Assembly: GCA_963976795.1 (NCBI GenBank)
Contig: CAXBLT010000005.1
Span: 62,001 to 126,000 of the forward strand
Direction of reading: 5' to 3'
From: UBA7359 sp963976795
GTDB taxonomy: Bacteria; Pseudomonadota; Gammaproteobacteria; Eutrophobiales; Eutrophobiaceae
Length of the DNA: 64,000 nucleotides
The notes under the pieces were generated by a model. It searched no databases and was not told the origin of the DNA. It saw only the letters and a program-made list of their open reading frames with translations. A program made the translations under genes and the position numbers. This document shows, in pieces, positions 16,075 through 25,345 of this stretch (position 1 is the first letter of the stretch; each line of letters begins with the position of its first letter).

Positions 16075-17610
16075 TTAGACTTGCGGATGCGCCCGTTCGC
16101 TTTCTGTAAAGACTTTATTCAAAGCATTGATATAGGCCTTTGCAGAAGCGGTAACAATATCTGTATCAGCACCTAGTCCATTAACTATCCGACCATCCTT
16201 ATCAATACGCACTGTTACCTCGCCTTGTGAGTCGGTGCCGGTAGTGATGTTATTTACTGAATAAAGTTGCAAATCACAACCGCTGTTAATCATACTTTCT
16301 ATTGCTTTGAAAGTAGCGTCAACTGGTCCGCCGCCTTCAGCACTGGCATGTTTTTCCTCTCCATCAACAGAAAGCGTAATCTCAGCTTTTGGTTTTTCGC
16401 CGGTTTCGATGCTTGCCTTAATGGACACCAACTTAATCCATTCATCAGCACCTTCCTGAAGCGCATCACTGACTAAAGCCTGTAAATCATCATCGAAGAT
16501 CTCATGTTTTTTATCAGCTAAATCTTTAAACCTTGCAAACGCTGCATTTAAGTCTTCTTCTTTATCAAACTTGATTCCCAATTCTTCCAGGCGTGAACGA
16601 AAGGCGTTCCGGCCAGAATGTTTACCTAACACCATGCGGTTGGCATTCCAGCCGACATCTTCCGCGCGCATGATCTCGTAGGTCTCTCGACTCTTCAAAA
16701 CACCGTCTTGATGGATGCCAGATTCATGAGCAAACGCATTTGCACCCACTATGGCCTTATTCGGTTGTACGGGAAAACCCGTAATCGTTGAGACAAGTCG
16801 TGAGCAATGCATTATCTGTGTGGTATCGAGCTCTGTATCACAGTTAAAGATGTCCCTTCGTGTGCGCACGGTCATTACGACCTCTTCTAACGCCGCATTA
16901 CCTGCACGTTCACCTAAACCATTAATGGTACATTCAACCTGTCTCGCGCCATTTAAGACTGCGGATAATGAATTACCTACTGCCAAACCAAGATCATTAT
17001 GACAATGCACAGAAAACACAGCCTTGTCTGAGTTAGGTATGTTCTCGATTAAGTTACCGATTAACTCACCAAAGTACTGCGGTAAGTTATACCCCACCGT
17101 ATCGGGGATATTAATCGTCGTAGCACCGGCATCAATCGTTGCTTCAATAACTCGACACAAGAATTCAAACTCTGATCGTCCGGCATCTTCCGGGGAGAAT
17201 TCGACATTATCCGTATAATTTCTTGCGCGTTTTACCGCGTGCACCGCCGCCTCAATCACTTGATCCGGTTCCATACGTAATTTTTCACGCATGTGTATCG
17301 GCGAGGTTGCGAGGAAGGTATGTATACGGGATGAGTTTGCGGGTTTTAACGCCTCTGCGGCTCGATCAATGTCCTTATCCAGCGCTCTGGCCAACCCGCA
17401 TACAGTGCTTTCTGTAACTAATTCAGCAACGGCTTTAACGGCTTCAAAATCACCTGGACTGGCGATCGGAAAACCGGCTTCTATTATATCGACACGCATC
17501 TTTTCCAATGCCTTGGCAATGCGAAGTTTTTCATCCTTCGTCATTGAGGCGCCAGGGCTTTGCTCACCATCGCGCAAAGTTGTGTCGAAAATGATTAATT
17601 TGTCTTTCAT
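16075..17610 (-). CDS. leuA: 2-isopropylmalate synthase
   Basis: 511 residues, the first committed enzyme of leucine biosynthesis, condensing acetyl-CoA and 2-oxoisovalerate. The catalytic TIM barrel opens with FDTTLRDGEQSPGASM (residues 8-23) and contains HCHNDLGLAVGNS (near 203) and the second signature GINGLGERAGNAALEEV-like sequence near 230. The C-terminal LeuA regulatory domain (about 390-500), which mediates leucine feedback inhibition, is complete. A GGAG Shine-Dalgarno lies 9 bases upstream. A candidate promoter is at 17638-17666, so it may be transcribed independently of the ilv genes. Confidence 0.97.
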   Translation of the reverse strand: MKDKLIIFDTTLRDGEQSPGASMTKDEKLRIAKALEKMRVDIIEAGFPIASPGDFEAVKAVAELVTESTVCGLARALDKDIDRAAEALKPANSSRIHTFLATSPIHMREKLRMEPDQVIEAAVHAVKRARNYTDNVEFSPEDAGRSEFEFLCRVIEATIDAGATTINIPDTVGYNLPQYFGELIGNLIENIPNSDKAVFSVHCHNDLGLAVGNSLSAVLNGARQVECTINGLGERAGNAALEEVVMTVRTRRDIFNCDTELDTTQIMHCSRLVSTITGFPVQPNKAIVGANAFAHESGIHQDGVLKSRETYEIMRAEDVGWNANRMVLGKHSGRNAFRSRLEELGIKFDKEEDLNAAFARFKDLADKKHEIFDDDLQALVSDALQEGADEWIKLVSIKASIETGEKPKAEITLSVDGEEKHASAEGGGPVDATFKAIESMINSGCDLQLYSVNNITTGTDSQGEVTVRIDKDGRIVNGLGADTDIVTASAKAYINALNKVFTESERAHPQV

Positions 17611-17637
17611 TACTCTCTAACTCCAAAACTTATGCCC

Positions 17638-17666
17638 AGTCTAAGTTGATAGACAGCGCAATTCAA
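17638..17666 (-). promoter_or_regulatory. Candidate sigma-70 promoter for leuA
   Basis: On the minus strand TTGAAT and TAGACT are separated by 17 bases, with the -10 box about 28 bases before the leuA start. The boxes match the consensus at 4 of 6 and 4 of 6 positions, so this is a moderate candidate. The rest of the 17611-17854 gap has no leader peptide rich in leucine that I could see. Confidence 0.35.
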
Positions 17667-17854
17667 TTATGAAACCTGCGCTTTTATAAACGCAATACAA
17701 CAGCTAATTTTAATAAACGGTTATTTGCCCATCAGGGCAGTAGAAGTGACAGGCGAAGCAGAGCAGACTGTGCGTATGCGCAGTTAGTGTGTTTGACACT
17801 ATTTGTTTGTGGAATTAAAAACATGAATGAAATATAACGATATTTATCGGAAAT

Positions 17855-18607
17855 TCAAGTATTTCCTGAATCCTCATCATTCATCTTTCTCGATTCACGA
17901 TGTTTACGTAATTGGAACAAGGTTAATATCGGGCCTGATATAGCATATAGCATGGTAATTGCGCAGAGAACCAATGATGGTTCAACGGCTACCAATACAA
18001 ATGCTGCCACGATAACTAATACCGCCATAAACGGCACTTTTCCTTTTAAATCTATCTGTTTAAAACTGTGATAACGGATATTACTCACCATCAATATGCC
18101 CACAAGGATCGTGATAGGCAAACAAAATACAACCACGGTCCTGCCGTCATTTAACCCAAAGTCAGTTCCAAACCAAATCATTCCCGCTAAGACCGCTGCT
18201 GCGGCCGGGCTGGGAAGCCCCTGAAAAAAACGTTTATCGATACTAGTGGCTTGTGTGTTAAACCGTGCCAGTCTTAATGCGGCTGAAGCTGTATAAACAA
18301 AAGCCGACAACCAGCCTAACTTCCCTATATCTGACAGCGCCCATTGATACATAATTAATGCTGGCGCTAAGCCAAACGACACCATGTCAGACAAACTATC
18401 GTACTGCATACCAAAGTCACTGGCAGTGTTCGTCATACGTGCTATACGGCCATCCATACCGTCCAACACCATAGCAACAAATATTGCGATTGCTGCTAGT
18501 TCAAACTGTTGATTCATTGATGTAACAATAGAATAGAAACCTGCAAACAACGCACCTGTAGTAAACAAGTTGGGTAATAAATAGATGCCACGTCTATGTT
18601 TCGTCAC
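17855..18607 (-). CDS. pssA: CDP-diacylglycerol-serine O-phosphatidyltransferase
   Basis: 250 residues with about eight membrane helices. The CDP-alcohol phosphotransferase motif is complete: D-x2-DG-x2-AR-x8-G-x3-D-x3-D in DGMDGRIAR...GMQYDSLSD (about residues 45-70). It forms phosphatidylserine from CDP-diacylglycerol and serine in the inner membrane, the precursor of phosphatidylethanolamine. It is the membrane type (B. subtilis-like), not the E. coli PLD-type enzyme. It follows the decarboxylase homologue with a gap of 96 bases and lies between ilvC and leuA, an order shared by many Proteobacteria. Confidence 0.95.
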   Translation of the reverse strand: MTKHRRGIYLLPNLFTTGALFAGFYSIVTSMNQQFELAAIAIFVAMVLDGMDGRIARMTNTASDFGMQYDSLSDMVSFGLAPALIMYQWALSDIGKLGWLSAFVYTASAALRLARFNTQATSIDKRFFQGLPSPAAAAVLAGMIWFGTDFGLNDGRTVVVFCLPITILVGILMVSNIRYHSFKQIDLKGKVPFMAVLVIVAAFVLVAVEPSLVLCAITMLYAISGPILTLFQLRKHRESRKMNDEDSGNT

Positions 18608-18703
18608 GCTGTCCTGATCTCATATGTGATGTTGGTAAACTGTAATGGAGTGTACCTGTGAAACGCGTTTACTTAAAGAAAGGGATAAGTAACTTGATTA
18701 CCT

Positions 18704-19366
18704 TCATGAGTTACTATCATTTTGAATAACACTCGCAACCTCGGAATGTATGATTTGGGCGAGTACGGTACTACCAGATTGAACATATTGCCCCACTTCT
18801 ACCTGTACTTTGGATTCAAGCGGTATAAAAACATCAACAACACCACCAAAATAAAAATATCCACAACGTTGTCCCTGCCCTACACGTTCACCAGAATGCA
18901 AATACATATGAAACCGACGAACGATATCTTTTAGCCTAATGGCTGTAACAACATTATCTCCTTCATCAGATTTAATATGAAAATCAAAGTGTCGCCGAGA
19001 CTCATCCTTATCAGAGGACGAACACCATTGATCCATAACCTTACCCTCGATGGGACTGCGAAAAGAATAAATATCATGGACACGCATCGTTATTTGAACG
19101 CGCACAGCCTTGTTATGCAGGCGTATCTCTTCGGTCTCTTCAATCAGGGTTACAATGCCATGTACCGGACTAACTATTGCGAGTGGTTGTGAAGGAATAT
19201 CTCGACTTGGATCACGGGATAGATAAGCTGCTACAGACAGTATTACCAAAGAAATAACAAAAGCAACAGGGCCAACTAAAAACTGAGAAAAGATAGTCAC
19301 TCCGAGCAATACAAATAACATTGCCCAGGTTTCGCGCGCAATTAATGGATAGCGATTACTGGGCAT
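18704..19366 (-). CDS. psd: Phosphatidylserine decarboxylase homologue (short type), processing serine apparently absent
   Basis: 220 residues with an N-terminal membrane hairpin (about 12-50) and the short-type Psd domain. Position in the ilvC-psd-pssA-leuA order and motifs such as SPVHGIVT, VRVQITMRVHDIYSFRSPIEG and ERVGQGQ support the family. The family self-cleaves at a Gly-Ser in a FGSR-like motif so that the serine becomes the pyruvoyl cofactor. Here the aligned segment is YFYFGGVVDVFIP, with Gly in place of Ser (codons GGT GGT). A Gly-Ser-Thr occurs later (VQSGSTVLAQ), but at the site where the family has GETVLA. It may be inactive or processed differently. Confidence 0.82.
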   Translation of the reverse strand: MPSNRYPLIARETWAMLFVLLGVTIFSQFLVGPVAFVISLVILSVAAYLSRDPSRDIPSQPLAIVSPVHGIVTLIEETEEIRLHNKAVRVQITMRVHDIYSFRSPIEGKVMDQWCSSSDKDESRRHFDFHIKSDEGDNVVTAIRLKDIVRRFHMYLHSGERVGQGQRCGYFYFGGVVDVFIPLESKVQVEVGQYVQSGSTVLAQIIHSEVASVIQNDSNS

Positions 19367-19435
19367 AGCGACTCATAAAAATACTGAAACGCCCGACATT
19401 ACTGAGAGTAGACTAATCTTCTATTACTACTGATA

Positions 19436-20452
19436 TTAGTTTTTATCGTGATCAACCAATTGGTTTGCTTTAATCCACGGCATCATTGATCGCAATTTCT
19501 CACCAACGACTTCAATCCCGTGCTCACGACTAATTCGTCGCTTGGCTTTTAAAGTAGCCGCTCCACTCTGATTCTCCAGAATGAATTCTTTAGCAAACTC
19601 ACCATGCTGTATCTCGGTAAGAATCTTTTTCATCTCTTGTTTGGTTTCATCAGTAATCACTCGTGGACCACGGGTGAAATCACCATATTCAGCCGTATTT
19701 GAGATCGAATAACGCATATTAGCGATGCCACCTTCATAAATCAGATCCACGATCAACTTGGTTTCGTGCAAACATTCGAAGTAAGCCATTTCCGGGGCAT
19801 AACCCGCTTCAACCAGTGTTTCAAAACCTGCTTGAATCAACGCCGTAATACCACCACAAAGAACAGCTTGTTCACCAAATAAATCAGTTTCTGTTTCTTC
19901 CTTGAATGTGGTTTCTATGATTCCAGCACGGCCACCACCATTTGCTGAAGCATATGACAAGGAGAGCTCCTTTGCCTGGCCCGAAGCATCCTGAAATATT
20001 GCAATCAATGACGGTACACCACCACCACCGGTGTAGGTAGCTCGGACTAGATGTCCAGGACCTTTTGGCGCAATCATAATCACGTCCAGATCAGGGCGAG
20101 GAATAATTTGCTGGAAATGGATATTAAAACCATGCGCAAAGGCCAATGCTGCGCCTTGTTTAATATTAGGCTCAATCTCGTTTCTATAGAGCTCTGCTTG
20201 ATGCTCATCAGGAGCTAGTATCATCACGACATCAGAACTGGCTACTGCATCAGCAATTGACTTCACTTCCAGACCAGCTGCTTTAGCCTTGGCTTCCGAT
20301 GATGAACCTGCTCGCAAACCAACACAAACACTAGCGCCAGAATCCTTCAGGTTGTTTGCATGTGCATGCCCTTGGGAGCCATAACCAATAATGGCAACTT
20401 GTTTGCCTTGAATTAAAGATAGGTCCGCGTCTTTATCGTAATAAATATTCAT
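19436..20452 (-). CDS. ilvC: Ketol-acid reductoisomerase (class I, NADP-dependent)
   Basis: 338 residues, the short class I form. The dinucleotide-binding motif GYGSQGHAHANNLKDSG is at residues 23-39, and the metal-binding acidic residues lie in ETDLFGEQAVLCGG (about 190-203) and the C-terminal knotted domain YSISNTAEYG (about 248). It converts acetohydroxy acids to dihydroxy acids in valine and isoleucine synthesis. It follows the small subunit of acetolactate synthase by 35 bases. Confidence 0.98.
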   Translation of the reverse strand: MNIYYDKDADLSLIQGKQVAIIGYGSQGHAHANNLKDSGASVCVGLRAGSSSEAKAKAAGLEVKSIADAVASSDVVMILAPDEHQAELYRNEIEPNIKQGAALAFAHGFNIHFQQIIPRPDLDVIMIAPKGPGHLVRATYTGGGGVPSLIAIFQDASGQAKELSLSYASANGGGRAGIIETTFKEETETDLFGEQAVLCGGITALIQAGFETLVEAGYAPEMAYFECLHETKLIVDLIYEGGIANMRYSISNTAEYGDFTRGPRVITDETKQEMKKILTEIQHGEFAKEFILENQSGAATLKAKRRISREHGIEVVGEKLRSMMPWIKANQLVDHDKN

Positions 20453-20487
20453 AACGTGCTCTCGTAAAAATAATAATGTTAATAATT

Positions 20488-20979
20488 CTAGGATTGAATG
20501 GCTTTATCGCCACGTGAAATTCCTGAAACACCTGAACGAACAACTTCAAGTATCATGCTGTCATCAAGTGCTTCTATGAAGGCATCAAGTTTTTCACCCG
20601 TGCCTGTCATTTCAATGGTGTAGGTATTCTCGGTAACATCAATAATCCGACCACGAAAAATTTCAACCATGCGCTTTGCTTCATCACGGTGTTCTTTTTG
20701 CGCGATCAATTTGATCAGCATTAGTTCGCGCTCAATGTGGCGATACTCATTAAGGTCTACCACCTTAACAACATCAACCAGCTTATTAAGCTGTTTGGTT
20801 ATTTGCTCAATAATTTGATCTGAACCAGATGTTACTACTGTCATTCGAGAGACAGTGGGGTCCTCTGTTGGTGCAACGGTCAAAGATTCTATATTAAATG
20901 CCCTAGCAGAAAACAAACCGGAAACACGCGATAACGCACCAGCTTCATTTTCCATCAACAATGAAAGTATATGACGCAT
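20488..20979 (-). CDS. ilvH: Acetolactate synthase small (regulatory) subunit
   Basis: 163 residues with an N-terminal ACT domain (MRHILSLLMENEAGALSRVSGLFSARAFNIESL) that binds valine, followed by the ALS small-subunit C-terminal domain (about 85-160). It activates the large subunit and confers feedback control. Length matches IlvH/IlvN of the 160-residue class. It starts 2 bases after the large-subunit stop codon. The choice between the symbols ilvH and ilvN is conventional here. Confidence 0.96.
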   Translation of the reverse strand: MRHILSLLMENEAGALSRVSGLFSARAFNIESLTVAPTEDPTVSRMTVVTSGSDQIIEQITKQLNKLVDVVKVVDLNEYRHIERELMLIKLIAQKEHRDEAKRMVEIFRGRIIDVTENTYTIEMTGTGEKLDAFIEALDDSMILEVVRSGVSGISRGDKAIQS

Positions 20980-20981
20980 AC

Positions 20982-22727
20982 TTACGCCAGCTCCCTGTCT
21001 GTATCTGATGATAAATGCATTTCATGATGCCCTTTCCCAGCAGCAATCATGGGATAAACATTTTCTGATTGATCCGTAACAAAATCCATCAACACGGTAC
21101 GATCCTTCAGTGCCAAGGCTTCTTTAATCGCGCCTTCGACATCACTACTCTTTTCGATACGCATACCGACATGCCCATAACTCTCGGCCATTTTGACAAA
21201 GTCTGGTAAGGCCTCCATATAGGAATGTGAATAGCGGCTGGAATAAAAAAACTCCTGCCATTGCCGAACCATACCCATATAGCGGTTGTTTAGGCTTAAG
21301 ATTTTAATGGGCGTGTTGTATTGTAAACAAGTTGATAGTTCCTGAATACACATCACCAAACTCGCCTCACCCGAAATACAAGCAACGGTTTCATCCGGAT
21401 ACGCTAATTTAACACCCATTGCCGCAGGCAAGCCAAACCCCATCGTGCCTAGCCCCCCCGAGTTTATCCAGCGTCGTGGTTTATCAAATGGATAAAACTG
21501 TGCAGCCCACATCTGATGCTGTCCAACATCAGATGTAACATAGGCATCGCCTTTAGTCAGTTCCCACAGCTTCTCTATGACATACTGAGGCTTGATCACA
21601 TCAGTTGTGCGGTCGTACTTCAAACAATCGAGAGCTTCCCACTCGCGAACCTGTTGCCACCACGCTTTAAGTGCCTTGGCATCGGGTTTGGCTTTTTCGT
21701 TTTTAAGAATATTGATTAGGTCCGTCAAAACATGTTTAACATCACCAACAATAGGGACATCAACCGGAACGTTCTTGGCAATGGATGATGGGTCCACATC
21801 TATTTGTATAATCTTTGCGTACGGACAAAATTTTTCTAAATCACCTGTCACCCTATCATCAAACCTGGCGCCTATCGCGATAAGAACATCACAGTGATGC
21901 ATTCCCATATTCGCTTCGTATGTACCGTGCATGCCAAGCATGCCGATAAATTGTTTATCCGTCGCTGGAAATGCGCCTAGTCCCATCAAGGTATTCGTAA
22001 TGGGATAACCCAATAGTCGTGAAAACGCGGTTAGTTCTTTGCTGGCTTCACTGAGTACTACACCGCCGCCTGAATAAATCATCGGTTTCTTGGCCGAGAG
22101 CAATAACTTCACCGCCTTTTTCATCTGACCAGGATGCCCTTTAACCACAGGTCGATAAGAACGCATTTCAATCTCTTTCGGATATTCGTACTCACAAGAA
22201 TCCGCGGTAACATCTTTAGGGATATCGACAACAACCGGACCAGGACGACCGCTGGTAGCCACATAAAAAGCTTTTTTTATGGTCGCAGCCAGATCCTTAA
22301 CGTCTTTAACCAAAAAGTTATGCTTTACACAGGGTCGCGTAATACCAATAGAGTCAACTTCTTGAAAGGCATCATTACCTATCATATGAGTTGCAACCTG
22401 CCCGGTAAAAACAACCAATGGGATTGAATCCAAGTAGGCGGTTGCGATACCCGTAACAGCATTGGTAGCACCCGGACCCGAAGTCACTAGTACTACTCCT
22501 GGCTTCCCCGTTGCCCGAGCATAACCGTCAGCAGCATGCGTCGCACCTTGTTCATGTCGCACCAGAATATGTTCTACAGCATCTTGCTTGTAGAGCTCAT
22601 CGTAAATATGCAGCACAGCACCGCCTGGATACCCAAACAAATGTTTGATACCTTCATCTTTCAGCGCACGGCAGAAAATTTCTGCGCCGCGGAGTATTTC
22701 TTTCTTTTTAGCCACTAGCCTTACCAA
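20982..22727 (-). CDS. ilvB: Acetolactate synthase large (catalytic) subunit
   Basis: Up to 581 residues, ThDP- and FAD-dependent. The ThDP-binding N-domain has FGYPGGAVLHIYDEL and RHEQGATHAADGYARATG with the catalytic Glu. The C-terminal ThDP motif has GEASLVMCIQELSTCLQYNTPIKILSLNN near 450-480, where the more usual sequence is GDGSF. It condenses pyruvate with pyruvate or 2-oxobutyrate. There is no in-frame ATG at the start: TTG (22727) or GTG (22715) must be used. The family N-terminus (ILRGAEIF) fits GTG at least as well. A short ATG-initiated frame of 11 codons (22708-22743) overlaps both. First gene of the ilv block. Confidence 0.96.
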   Translation of the reverse strand: MVRLVAKKKEILRGAEIFCRALKDEGIKHLFGYPGGAVLHIYDELYKQDAVEHILVRHEQGATHAADGYARATGKPGVVLVTSGPGATNAVTGIATAYLDSIPLVVFTGQVATHMIGNDAFQEVDSIGITRPCVKHNFLVKDVKDLAATIKKAFYVATSGRPGPVVVDIPKDVTADSCEYEYPKEIEMRSYRPVVKGHPGQMKKAVKLLLSAKKPMIYSGGGVVLSEASKELTAFSRLLGYPITNTLMGLGAFPATDKQFIGMLGMHGTYEANMGMHHCDVLIAIGARFDDRVTGDLEKFCPYAKIIQIDVDPSSIAKNVPVDVPIVGDVKHVLTDLINILKNEKAKPDAKALKAWWQQVREWEALDCLKYDRTTDVIKPQYVIEKLWELTKGDAYVTSDVGQHQMWAAQFYPFDKPRRWINSGGLGTMGFGLPAAMGVKLAYPDETVACISGEASLVMCIQELSTCLQYNTPIKILSLNNRYMGMVRQWQEFFYSSRYSHSYMEALPDFVKMAESYGHVGMRIEKSSDVEGAIKEALALKDRTVLMDFVTDQSENVYPMIAAGKGHHEMHLSSDTDRELA

Positions 22728-22760
22728 TTACCTGTATTTTCATTGCGTCGAAACTGCGGG

Positions 22761-22789
22761 AAGTTACTGAGATTCCGGGGTCAGGTCAA
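22761..22789 (-). promoter_or_regulatory. Candidate sigma-70 promoter of the ilv block
   Basis: On the minus strand TTGACC and TAACTT are 17 bases apart, placing a start site roughly 25-45 bases before the acetolactate synthase starts. The -35 box is a good match and the -10 box a weak one. The remainder of the gap 22728-22997 to proS shows no attenuator with obvious BCAA-codon leader apart from the 11-codon frame noted for the gene. Confidence 0.35.
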
Positions 22790-22997
22790 GTGATGTCTGA
22801 CATATTAAGAAGAATAAGCAAAAACAAACCAAATCAGCCTGAAACATCGCCAAAAACTAAATCCATTCCTAGCCACTTACCCTGAAGGTTAATTCCGTTT
22901 ATAGTGCCGTGCCTGATAAAATGCATCAGATTATCAACAAAAAGATTTAGAATTGCACAAAATCTCAAAATTATTGTTTTAAAGTATATACCCGCCT

Positions 22998-24707
22998 ATG
23001 AAAACATCACAATTATTAACCGCCACCTTGCGTGAAGCACCTGCAGATGCAGAGGTTATCAGTCACCAATTAATGATGCGTGCTGGCATGATTCGACAGT
23101 TAGCTGCGGGAATCTATACATGGCTACCCCTCGGTTTACGTGTCTTGCGAAAAGTGGAAGCGATTGTTAGGGACGAGATGAATCGAGCCGGGGCGCAAGA
23201 GATACAGATGTCAGCTATTCAACCAGCTGAGTTATGGCGAGAATCTGGGCGTTGGGAGCAATACGGACCTGAATTGCTCCGTATTAATGATCGCCATGAG
23301 CGTGAGTTTTGTTTCGGCCCTACGCATGAAGAAATCATTACCGATTTAGTACGTCGTGAAATCCGCAGTTATAAACAACTCCCTATTAACCTCTATCAGA
23401 TTCAAACTAAATTCAGAGATGAAATACGACCTCGCTTTGGCATCATGCGTGCTCGCGAATTTTTAATGAAAGACGCCTATTCATTTCACCTTACTGATGG
23501 GTCATTGCAAGAAACCTATGAGTTAATGCATACGACGTACTCAAAAATATTTACTCGTTTAGGCTTGAATTTTCGAGCGGTAATTGCTGATTCTGGCAAT
23601 ATTGGTGGCAACAAATCACATGAATTTCACGTCCTGGCCGATTCTGGTGAAGATCAAATTGTATTTTCTGAGAATAGCGACTATGCCGCTAATCTGGAAC
23701 AAGCGGAGGCAATAATACCGGAGCAATCACGACCCAAACCCAAGCAAACTTTGGAGACTGTTGACACGCCGGGACAACATTCCATCGAGGAGATCAGTGA
23801 ATTCCTAAATATCGCTCCTAAGCAATGCCTGAAAACATTAATCGTTAAATCTGACGACGAAGGTTTAGTCGCCCTCGTATTACGGGGAGATCATGAATTA
23901 AATGCAATCAAGGCAGAAAAGTTAGCAGGTGTTTTAAGTCCGCTTACTTTTGCTGATAACGCAGCAATTAAATCCTCCATTGGTTGTGAGGTCGGGTCGA
24001 TTGGTCCTGTTGGTTTATCTATACCACTCTATGTTGATCACAGCGCCGGGAGCCTGAGTGACTTTGTCTGTGGCGCTAATACCGAAGAAAAGCATTTAAC
24101 CGGTGTCAATTGGGAACGAGACCTAACACTCCCTGCCACCGTGGATATACGTAATGTCTGCGAAGGTGATATGGCAATTGATGGTTCTGGAAAACTGGAT
24201 TTTGCCCGTGGTATAGAAGTCGGCCATATCTTTCAACTTGGAACAAAGTACAGCGCTAGTATGAAAGCGACCTGCCTGGACGAGCAAGGCAAGGCAGCAA
24301 CATTGACGATGGGCTGCTATGGTATCGGTGTGTCGCGTGTCGTTGCATCAGCAATAGAACAAAACCATGATGACAAGGGAATTATCTGGCCAGCAGCAAT
24401 TGCCCCTTTCCAGTTGGCCCTGATCCCGATCAATATGCATAAGTCGCAACGCTTACGGGAAGCAGTGATGTCTTTTTATAAAGAATTGCTTGAAGCTGGT
24501 GTTGATGTGGTACTAGATGATCGCCGTGAACGCCCGGGCGTTATGTTTGCGGATATGGAGTTGATCGGTATACCACATCGCTTTGTTTTTAGTGAGCGCG
24601 GTCTTGATGAAGGCGAGATCGAATATAAAGCGCGAACTGATAGCGATAATCAAAATATCGCTCTGGATACGGCTATCGAATTTATAACTAAAAAACTAAC
24701 CGGGTAG
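22998..24707 (+). CDS. proS: Prolyl-tRNA synthetase (bacterial type with editing domain)
   Basis: 569 residues, the standard length of the bacterial ProS. Class II motif 1 (about 40-75) and motif 2 (FRDEIRPRFGIMRAREFLMKDAYSFH, about 138-163) are present. The INS editing domain, which hydrolyses Ala-tRNA(Pro), covers about 230-390, motif 3 lies around GCYGIGVSRVVASAIE (near 437), and the anticodon-binding domain closes the protein. It charges tRNA(Pro). Divergent from the ilv block; the ATG follows a weak ribosome-binding region. The acylphosphatase gene converges 7 bases downstream. Confidence 0.98.
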   Translation: MKTSQLLTATLREAPADAEVISHQLMMRAGMIRQLAAGIYTWLPLGLRVLRKVEAIVRDEMNRAGAQEIQMSAIQPAELWRESGRWEQYGPELLRINDRHEREFCFGPTHEEIITDLVRREIRSYKQLPINLYQIQTKFRDEIRPRFGIMRAREFLMKDAYSFHLTDGSLQETYELMHTTYSKIFTRLGLNFRAVIADSGNIGGNKSHEFHVLADSGEDQIVFSENSDYAANLEQAEAIIPEQSRPKPKQTLETVDTPGQHSIEEISEFLNIAPKQCLKTLIVKSDDEGLVALVLRGDHELNAIKAEKLAGVLSPLTFADNAAIKSSIGCEVGSIGPVGLSIPLYVDHSAGSLSDFVCGANTEEKHLTGVNWERDLTLPATVDIRNVCEGDMAIDGSGKLDFARGIEVGHIFQLGTKYSASMKATCLDEQGKAATLTMGCYGIGVSRVVASAIEQNHDDKGIIWPAAIAPFQLALIPINMHKSQRLREAVMSFYKELLEAGVDVVLDDRRERPGVMFADMELIGIPHRFVFSERGLDEGEIEYKARTDSDNQNIALDTAIEFITKKLTG

Positions 24708-24714
24708 TAAAAGA

Positions 24715-24984
24715 CTAGCGAATGGAAAAGTCTGGGTACTCCTGATACTCGACAGTAGTGCACTCCAGATTAAGTACTTTAGCCATGCTGGGACCGTGGC
24801 TAAGCCAGCTTCTCAGTTCTTCTAGTAATGAGGGTTCACCACAGCCTAATACTTCCACACGCCCATCATCCAAATTTCGAACCCAACCCGTAAGGCCCAA
24901 TAATTTGGCTTGCTGGCAGGTTGCCATTCGAAAACAGACGCCCTGAACCCTGCCACTGACAAAGAAATTCATTGATTTATTCAT
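24715..24984 (-). CDS. acyP: Acylphosphatase
   Basis: 89 residues, typical length. The phosphate-binding loop GRVQGVCFR with the catalytic Arg (about residue 19) and the catalytic Asn in GWVRNLDDGRVEV (about residue 37) are both present. It hydrolyses acyl phosphates such as carbamoyl phosphate and 1,3-bisphosphoglycerate. It is a single gene convergent with proS. Confidence 0.95.
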   Translation of the reverse strand: MNKSMNFFVSGRVQGVCFRMATCQQAKLLGLTGWVRNLDDGRVEVLGCGEPSLLEELRSWLSHGPSMAKVLNLECTTVEYQEYPDFSIR

Positions 24985-25345
24985 ATAATTTAAGTGTTTA
25001 CATAATAAAAATATTGTCTCTAAATAGAGACGATGTTGATTTTTTACACATTTTCCAATGTATCCATGCCTAGTAGTAAAAATAGAGAAACAAAACGAAA
25101 TTTATCGTATTCTATTGATAAATATAACTATTTATCGTGTCTTATATCCGAAATACGTAAATAAGTTATCTCTATTAAATATAGCTGTTCTGTATACTTC
25201 ATCACATTAACTCTGCATTAGTGCTTGGCCTTCTGGATCGAATATTGCTGATAGTACTTTAAGTTTTTATAACAATTCATTGATACATGGAAATGTTTAT
25301 CACTAGCTGTTCAAAGAAAGAGAATTATATTTATAAAATAAAATT
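24985..25345. other. AT-rich intergenic region with inverted and direct repeats
   Basis: This 361-base gap has no coding frame that I trust. It contains an 8-bp inverted repeat GATAAATA-taac-TATTTATC at 25117-25136, and TTTATCGT occurs twice in direct orientation (25101 and 25131), the second overlapping the inverted repeat. Such an arrangement could be an operator for the divergent acylphosphatase and the 526-residue protein gene, but no binding protein is suggested. The rest is featureless A+T-rich sequence. Confidence 0.3.

Noticed and set aside
22770..22800. GGGGTCAGGTCAAG-like sequence similar to ends of REP-associated or IS200-type elements upstream of the ilv block
   Set aside because: Only one short match, no second end and no transposase; it also overlaps the candidate promoter, so I did not call a mobile element.
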